Positions 6,279 through 10,857 of a DNA stretch of 10,857 nt are shown piece by piece. Positions within the stretch are counted from its first letter, which is position 1; every line of letters starts with the position of its first letter. The stretch is from TMED8 sp964468005 (lineage in GTDB: Bacteria; Pseudomonadota; Alphaproteobacteria; Rhodospirillales; Casp-alpha2): positions 1 to 10,857 of the forward strand of contig CAYXUT010000101.1 of assembly GCA_964468005.1 (NCBI GenBank), in the 5' to 3' direction. The notes below the pieces were generated by a model. The model did no database searches. It saw only the letters and a program-made list of their open reading frames with translations, and was not told the DNA's origin. A program made the position numbers and the translations under genes.

Positions 6279-7577
6279 ATGTCTTCTGGTCAGGATGATC
6301 GCCCTAGCTCCCCTCGTACAGACGTGATGGTACCGCCCTCTGGAAGTTTACAAGACCGTATTCCGAGCGAGACGGATGAAGCGGCGGGATTTCACTTGTT
6401 GTCTAACTTTGAGCGTTTCAATCAGAAAGACGACGTTTTCCGTCGTTCTTGGTGGGACGCACGCGTCCGAAATAGTAAGAGTGAATTATTCTACGAGACC
6501 TATCGTGAGCCCCTGAAGACTTGGCGCAAGGTCGACGGTTTTACTCAGAAAGATTATGCGTTGCGGAATGCCACGTGGCACGTAAGCGATATCTTTACCG
6601 AGCTGAAGCAGGATGAAGACCGGCGTGAGGGGTTTTCAGATGAATTCACGCTGTATCGAGATGTCGCCAAAGAGCGAATGAACCTTGGTAGTCCTGAGGC
6701 GGCTGCAACGGAAATAAAGCGCGTAGGGAAAGCCTTTGGTGCTGACCTGGTAGGGATTACAGATTTTGACGAGCGTTGGATGTATGTGAACAAATACAGT
6801 GACATGAGTAAGCAAGAAAAACCGCAGGAAATCCCCAAGGGTTTAGAATACGTGATCGTCGTGGCCCAGGCTATGGATTACGATCTGATTCGGACCGTTC
6901 CTTCAGCACTAAGCGGGGCTGCCACTGGATTAGGGTATTCGCAGGACGCCTTGGTTATCTTATCCCTCGCCCAGTATCTCCGAAATCTCGGCTATAACGC
7001 AGTCGCTAGTATGAACGACACCGCATTGGCGATTCCCTATGCGTTGAAAGCCGGGTTGGGTGAGTACGGTCGGCACGGGCTCTTAATTACTAAGGAATAT
7101 GGGCCGCGTGTCCGCTTAGGGAAGATCTTCACTGATCTTTCGCTCGCACTTGATACGCCTACCCGTTTCGGAGTTAAAGAGTTTTGCGACGTGTGTCAGC
7201 GCTGCTCTAGCGGGTGTCCAGTGAATGCTATAAGCCCTAACCCGCCCTCAGATCAAGTTTACAACCAATCAAATATCAAAGGTGTGGTAAAGTGGAGCGT
7301 CGATGGTGAGAAGTGTTTCAGTTACTGGGGAGCCCAGAACAGCGACTGCTCTATTTGTGTTAGGGTGTGCCCGTACAACAAGGATTATTCAAGGCAATAT
7401 AATAAGCTAGGCCGCTGGTTGGCGGGAACAAAGTTGCGCAAAGTCATGCTAAGGCTGGATGTTGCCCTCGGTTTCGGCAGTCGTTTGCGGTCGAGGGATT
7501 GGTGGCAAGAGGTGCCGTCTAATCTTTTCAGCTGGCTAGCGTGTAAGATCCGTCCACGTTCCGGAAGGCGCCGGTGA
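6279..7577 (+). CDS. Reductive dehalogenase-like corrinoid/iron-sulfur protein (RdhA family, no Tat signal)
   Basis: A 432-residue protein. Two ferredoxin-type cluster motifs are clear: CDVCQRCSSGCP (Cys303, 306, 309, 313) and a second with Cys346, Cys357, Cys360 and Cys364, spaced as in reductive dehalogenases. The corrinoid-binding half contains AGLGEYGRHGLLITKEYGPR (258-277), followed by the TDL segment. Tyr220, Asn246 and Arg279 are spaced 26 and 33 residues apart, exactly as Tyr246, Asn272 and Arg305 of the PceA active site. Family members use cob(I)alamin to remove halogens from organohalides. The N-terminus lacks the RRxFxK Tat signal of respiratory enzymes and no RdhB gene follows, so it is probably cytosolic and may be catabolic or have another role. 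The ATG at 6279 is required, since an in-frame stop lies 18 bases upstream; the ribosome binding site is weak. Epoxyqueuosine reductase (QueG) is the nearest alternative, but the N-terminal region and the C-terminal GFG...WW segment favour RdhA. It is convergent with the TrpB2 gene. Confidence 0.85.
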   Translation: MSSGQDDRPSSPRTDVMVPPSGSLQDRIPSETDEAAGFHLLSNFERFNQKDDVFRRSWWDARVRNSKSELFYETYREPLKTWRKVDGFTQKDYALRNATWHVSDIFTELKQDEDRREGFSDEFTLYRDVAKERMNLGSPEAAATEIKRVGKAFGADLVGITDFDERWMYVNKYSDMSKQEKPQEIPKGLEYVIVVAQAMDYDLIRTVPSALSGAATGLGYSQDALVILSLAQYLRNLGYNAVASMNDTALAIPYALKAGLGEYGRHGLLITKEYGPRVRLGKIFTDLSLALDTPTRFGVKEFCDVCQRCSSGCPVNAISPNPPSDQVYNQSNIKGVVKWSVDGEKCFSYWGAQNSDCSICVRVCPYNKDYSRQYNKLGRWLAGTKLRKVMLRLDVALGFGSRLRSRDWWQEVPSNLFSWLACKIRPRSGRRR

Positions 7578-7605
7578 CAGGCCGGTCCCGCTCGCTTCGT
7601 GGGTG

Positions 7606-8982
7606 CTAATTCTCTGGAAAGCTTACGGAGGGCACGGACTCCATTGCCCGCGCGATAGCTTCCGCGGGGTATTGATAGCGGTCCAATTTCCCCGCCAGAA
7701 AATCCGCGTACGCGCTCATGTCGAAGTGGCCGTGTCCACTTAGATTGAAGGCGATTACTTTCTTTTCTCCGAGTTCCTTGCAGATATTTGCTTCGTTGAT
7801 GGCAGCCCGTATCGCGTGATTTGATTCTGGTGCAGGCACGATTCCTTCCGCTTTCGCAAAGGCTACCCCCGCCTCGAAGGTGTCGACCTGATCTACTGCT
7901 GTGGCTTCCACGTGGCCACTGTGCACGAGGGCACTCACGTGGGGGGACATGCCATGGTAGCGCAATCCTCCCGCATGGATGGTCGCGGGCATGAAAGAAT
8001 GGCCGAGCGTGTACATGCGACAAATTGGGGCTACGCCACCTGCGTCGGCCCAATCCCAAGTGTATGAACCTTTGGTCAGAGTTGGGCAAGCTAGGGGTTC
8101 GACCGCTATAATGCGGGTCTTTCTATTGTGTTTAATTTTTTCTCGGACAAACGGAAACGCAAACCCTGCAAAATTTGACCCTCCCCCAGCACAGGCTATG
8201 ACGATGTCGGGATATTCTCCGGCCATTTCGATTTGGCGGAGGGTTTCTTCTCCAATGATCGTTTGATGCAAGAGAACATGTGGCAAAAATGACCCGAGGC
8301 TATATTTTTTTGCACCGTTAGAACTCTGTGCGGCCTCGATCCCCTCCGAGACGGCCAGGCCTAAAGAGCCGGGGTGTTTCGGATCGCTAGCCAGAAAACG
8401 GCGACCAACCGCTGTGCGGTCTGAAGGGCTCGCGAATACTTCTGCACCGTACGTTTCTATAACGTGGCGTCGATAAGGCTTCTGCTCGAAGGAAACGCGG
8501 ACCATATAGACTTCGCAACCAAGGCCAAACATGTTGCAGGCCATGGCCAGGGATGTTCCCCACTGGCCCGCGCCTGTTTCAGTTGTGAGGGTTTTAATTC
8601 CCTCCTCTTTCGCGTAGTAGGCCTGGGCGACAGCGGTATTAGGCTTATGCGAACCGACAGGGCTGACGCCTTCGTATTTGTAGTAAATATGCGCTGGAGT
8701 TTGTAGAGCCGCCTCCAGACGACGGGCCCGGAAAAAGGGTGTGGGTCGCCAGAGTTTATAAATGTCCTGTACCGGTTTTGGGATCTCAATGTACTGTTCC
8801 GTGCTCATGTCCTGCGCAAGCAACAGCGTCGGAGTAAAAGAGGCCAGGTACTCGGGGGTGACCGGCTGTTTCGTTTCCGGATGCAGCGGCGGCATCAACG
8901 GCACGGGCATGTCCGCGTTGATATTGTACCAGGCCCGCGGCATCTCGTCTTCTTGTAAGAGGAACTTCGTTTGGTCGGTCAT
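7606..8982 (-). CDS. Tryptophan synthase beta chain, TrpB2 type (PLP-dependent)
   Basis: A 458-residue fold-type II PLP enzyme of the TrpB2 (TrpB-like) subfamily. The PLP lysine is Lys113 in GSHKPNTA, the catalytic glutamate is Glu135 in TETGAGQWG, and the PLP phosphate loop is AGGGSN (265-270). The ending SGHGHFD (415-421) is typical of TrpB2. TrpB makes tryptophan from indole and serine. TrpB2 proteins lack tight coupling to TrpA and are often encoded away from the trp operon, as here, where no trpA is seen; indole salvage or serine deamination have been proposed for them. The ATG at 8982 is chosen because AGGA lies 8 bases upstream; Met14 is a less supported alternative. The gene follows ilvD by 87 bases on the same strand and converges on the RdhA-like gene with a 28-base gap. 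Confidence 0.92.
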   Translation of the reverse strand: MTDQTKFLLQEDEMPRAWYNINADMPVPLMPPLHPETKQPVTPEYLASFTPTLLLAQDMSTEQYIEIPKPVQDIYKLWRPTPFFRARRLEAALQTPAHIYYKYEGVSPVGSHKPNTAVAQAYYAKEEGIKTLTTETGAGQWGTSLAMACNMFGLGCEVYMVRVSFEQKPYRRHVIETYGAEVFASPSDRTAVGRRFLASDPKHPGSLGLAVSEGIEAAQSSNGAKKYSLGSFLPHVLLHQTIIGEETLRQIEMAGEYPDIVIACAGGGSNFAGFAFPFVREKIKHNRKTRIIAVEPLACPTLTKGSYTWDWADAGGVAPICRMYTLGHSFMPATIHAGGLRYHGMSPHVSALVHSGHVEATAVDQVDTFEAGVAFAKAEGIVPAPESNHAIRAAINEANICKELGEKKVIAFNLSGHGHFDMSAYADFLAGKLDRYQYPAEAIARAMESVPSVSFPEN

Positions 8983-9069
8983 GCTCTGGATCCTGTTTCT
9001 CCCTGTCCGTTGTTAAACACGGAGCGCACTCGGGAGACAAATTAGTAGCGATATAGTAAGACAGCTCTT
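8983..9069 (-). other. ilvD-trpB2 intergenic spacer
   Basis: An 87-base gap that holds the ribosome binding site of the TrpB2 gene (AGGA, 8 bases before its ATG). A 5-bp inverted repeat, TCCGT (9006-9010) and ACGGA (9019-9023), is too short to call a terminator. I saw no convincing promoter, so read-through from ilvD is plausible. Confidence 0.4.
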
Positions 9070-10857
9070 TCACACTTGCGAAACGTCACGTACGGCCCCA
9101 CGCGCGGCACTTGTCGTCAGTGCGGCATAGGCTTGTAAAGCCGCCGAAACGTGTCGTTTTCGGTTCAGCGGTTTGTAGGCGGTACCGTTTCTCGCCTCCA
9201 TGGCCATTCGCCGCCTCCCTATTTCGTCTTGTGAAAGGGCAACATTTATTGACCTGTCTGGAATATCTATTTTTATAATGTCACCTTCTTCGACCAAGGC
9301 GATCAGACCCCCCTCGGCCGCTTCTGGTGAGATGTGTCCAATCGACAACCCACTCGTTCCGCCACTGAAACGTCCGTCTGTCACGAGAGCACATTTCGTG
9401 CCGAGATGCTTGGATTTTATGTACGACGTCGGATAGAGCATTTCCTGCATGCCTGGGCCACCCCGAGGTCCTTCGTAGCGAATGACTACCACGTCGCCCG
9501 GTTGTAATTGGTCCTTAAGTATTCCCTCACAAGCCTCGTCTTGTGATTCGAAAATGCGCGCCGGCCCTTCCATGACCCAAATGGATTCATCTACCCCCGC
9601 GGTTTTGACAATGCACCCGTCTTCCGCAAGATTACCATACAAGACTGCTAACCCGCCTTCTTGACTGTATGCGTGATCCGCGGACCGGATACATCCGGTC
9701 ACGGCGTCCGTGTCTGCGGCGTCGAAATACGGGTTCTGAGAAAAGGCTTCTTTGGTTCGAATATTACATGGAGCCGCTAGGCTCCTTTTTCTTGCAAAAT
9801 CCTCGGTACTCTCTCGCCTGATGTCGTTCGTGTTGAGCATTTCGCCGAGAGTTTGCCCGGTCACCGTGTGGACTTCCGTGTGTAATTTTCCAGCCCGGTC
9901 TAATTCACCAAGAATGGTAGCGATCCCTCCGGCTCGGGCGCAATCCTCGATGTGGTATTTCTCGGATGCAGGGGCCAGTTTGCATACACAGGGAACTGAC
10001 CTGGACAGCCGATCAATATCGGCCATAGTGAAGTTGACTTCAGCTTCCTGCGCGGCCGCGAGAAGGTGTAGCACCGTGTTGGTAGAGCCGCCCATCGCGA
10101 TGTCCAATGTGATGGCATTCTCGAATGCCTCGAATGTAGCGATGCTACGGGGCAGTACGGATTCGTCGCCTTCCACGTAGTACGCGTTAGCCATCGCGAC
10201 GATGCGTTTGGCCGCGCGCTGAAAAAGTTCCCAGCGAAGCGCGTGGGTCGCAAGAATAGTCCCGTTTCCGGGAAGGGCAAGCCCGATTGCCTCGTTGAGA
10301 CAGTTCATGCTGTTGGCGGTAAACATGCCCGAGCAGGAACCACAAGTAGGGCAGGCTGCTTCCTCCATCTTCTCGACGTCGTCATCACTGATCGATTCGT
10401 CGCCTGCTCCAATCATGGCGTTGACGAGATCGAGCTTCGCAAGACCGGTGGACAGTTCGGCCTTGCCCGCTTCCATTGGACCGCCGGAGACGAAGATGGC
10501 GGGGATATTCAGGCGCATGGCGGCAAGCAGCATTCCAGGAGTAATTTTGTCGCAGTTTGAAATGCAAATCATCGCGTCGGCTTTGTGCGCCTGTACCATG
10601 TATTCTACGCTGTCGGCGATAAGTTCCCGACTCGGTAGCGAATAGAGCATGCCGTCGTGCCCCATTGCTATCCCATCGTCTACTGCAATGGTATTAAACT
10701 CAACGCCATACCCGCCGTTTGCATCCACTATTTTCTTTACTTGTTGTCCTACGTCGTGCAGGTGAACGTGGCCGGGGACAAATTGGGTAAAGGAGTTGGC
10801 GATAGCGATGATAGGTTTCTGAAAGTCTTCTGTCTTCATGCCGGTTGCGCGCCAAAG
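9070..10857 (-). CDS. ilvD: Dihydroxy-acid dehydratase IlvD (N-terminus outside window)
   Basis: Dehydrates 2,3-dihydroxyisovalerate and 2,3-dihydroxy-3-methylvalerate to the 2-keto acids of valine and isoleucine synthesis, in the cytosol with an iron-sulfur cluster and Mg. The visible 595 residues resemble E. coli IlvD throughout. The ATG at 10839 is not the start: the codons before it read LWRATG, matching the E. coli segment just before Met27, so about 20 residues lie beyond the window. Counting from that Met, cluster cysteines fall at 96 (SNCDKITPGM) and 169 (CPTCGSC), corresponding to E. coli Cys122 and Cys195. The segment TQFVPGH lacks the cysteine found in the [2Fe-2S] type, so an oxygen-sensitive E. 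coli-type cluster is likely. GRFSGGTSGLSIGH near the C-terminus is also conserved. TrpB2 follows on the same strand, so co-transcription is possible. Confidence 0.96.
   Translation of the reverse strand, partial: LWRATGMKTEDFQKPIIAIANSFTQFVPGHVHLHDVGQQVKKIVDANGGYGVEFNTIAVDDGIAMGHDGMLYSLPSRELIADSVEYMVQAHKADAMICISNCDKITPGMLLAAMRLNIPAIFVSGGPMEAGKAELSTGLAKLDLVNAMIGAGDESISDDDVEKMEEAACPTCGSCSGMFTANSMNCLNEAIGLALPGNGTILATHALRWELFQRAAKRIVAMANAYYVEGDESVLPRSIATFEAFENAITLDIAMGGSTNTVLHLLAAAQEAEVNFTMADIDRLSRSVPCVCKLAPASEKYHIEDCARAGGIATILGELDRAGKLHTEVHTVTGQTLGEMLNTNDIRRESTEDFARKRSLAAPCNIRTKEAFSQNPYFDAADTDAVTGCIRSADHAYSQEGGLAVLYGNLAEDGCIVKTAGVDESIWVMEGPARIFESQDEACEGILKDQLQPGDVVVIRYEGPRGGPGMQEMLYPTSYIKSKHLGTKCALVTDGRFSGGTSGLSIGHISPEAAEGGLIALVEEGDIIKIDIPDRSINVALSQDEIGRRRMAMEARNGTAYKPLNRKRHVSAALQAYAALTTSAARGAVRDVSQV

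Noticed and set aside
7567..7605. Bidirectional terminator between the RdhA-like and TrpB2 genes
   Set aside because: Only a 4-bp CCGG/CCGG pairing can be drawn and no T tract follows on either strand.
7385..8089. 234-codon open frame on the minus strand
   Set aside because: It is a shadow of the RdhA-like and TrpB2 genes in another frame, rich in Arg, Ser and Pro, with no recognisable family.
9752..10180. 142-codon open frame on the plus strand opposite ilvD
   Set aside because: It lies antisense within a clearly coding ilvD and has no independent support.
10837..10839. ATG at 10839 as the start of ilvD
   Set aside because: The codons before it encode LWRATG, which continues the IlvD family alignment to the window edge, so the gene is truncated by the window rather than starting here.

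Overview
The window suggests a bacterial chromosome segment of moderate to slightly high GC (judged by eye), gene-dense and on both strands. It carries six complete or nearly complete protein genes plus two cut by the window edges. The lineage cannot be fixed from this sequence alone. The dihydroxy-acid dehydratase is close to the E. coli/proteobacterial type as I recall it. The arsenosugar pair and the reductive-dehalogenase-like protein are accessory genes, often met in marine or sediment bacteria, which fits an uncultured environmental proteobacterium or relative. This placement is inference.

Layout, left to right. (1) Positions 1-3693, plus strand: a tight operon with the C-terminal part of a molybdenum hydroxylase large subunit (xanthine dehydrogenase/CoxL family), an acyl-CoA synthetase overlapping it by 4 bases, and a crotonase-family protein 25 bases further on. 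The set matches the logic of activating an acid to its CoA thioester, hydroxylating the ring with a Mo enzyme, and processing the product with a crotonase. That is the order of the furoate (Hmf) pathway, although other heteroaromatic or aromatic acids are possible. The operon ends in an 8-bp perfect hairpin that includes the last stop codon. (2) Positions 3816-5978, minus strand: arsS and arsM, a two-gene arsenosugar-type operon reading arsM then arsS. ArsM has the four conserved cysteines of arsenite methyltransferases plus a cysteine-rich tail. ArsS has the radical SAM CX3CX2C motif and the C-terminal CxxC plus GSSC motif, with cysteines only and no selenocysteine. (3) Positions 5979-6278: a 300-base divergent promoter region with a good sigma70-like promoter for arsM and a near-palindrome at its predicted start site. 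(4) Positions 6279-7577, plus strand: a reductive-dehalogenase-like corrinoid/iron-sulfur protein with no Tat signal and no RdhB anchor beside it. Its Tyr, Asn and Arg are spaced exactly as in the PceA active site. (5) Positions 7606-10857, minus strand: IlvD (N-terminus beyond the window) followed by a TrpB2-type tryptophan synthase beta chain, probably housekeeping amino-acid metabolism.

The most notable points are the back-to-back placement of an arsenic methylation/arsenosugar operon and a cytosolic-looking RdhA homologue, and the candidate furoate-type CoA pathway. I saw no tRNA, rRNA, CRISPR array, insertion sequence or transposase.
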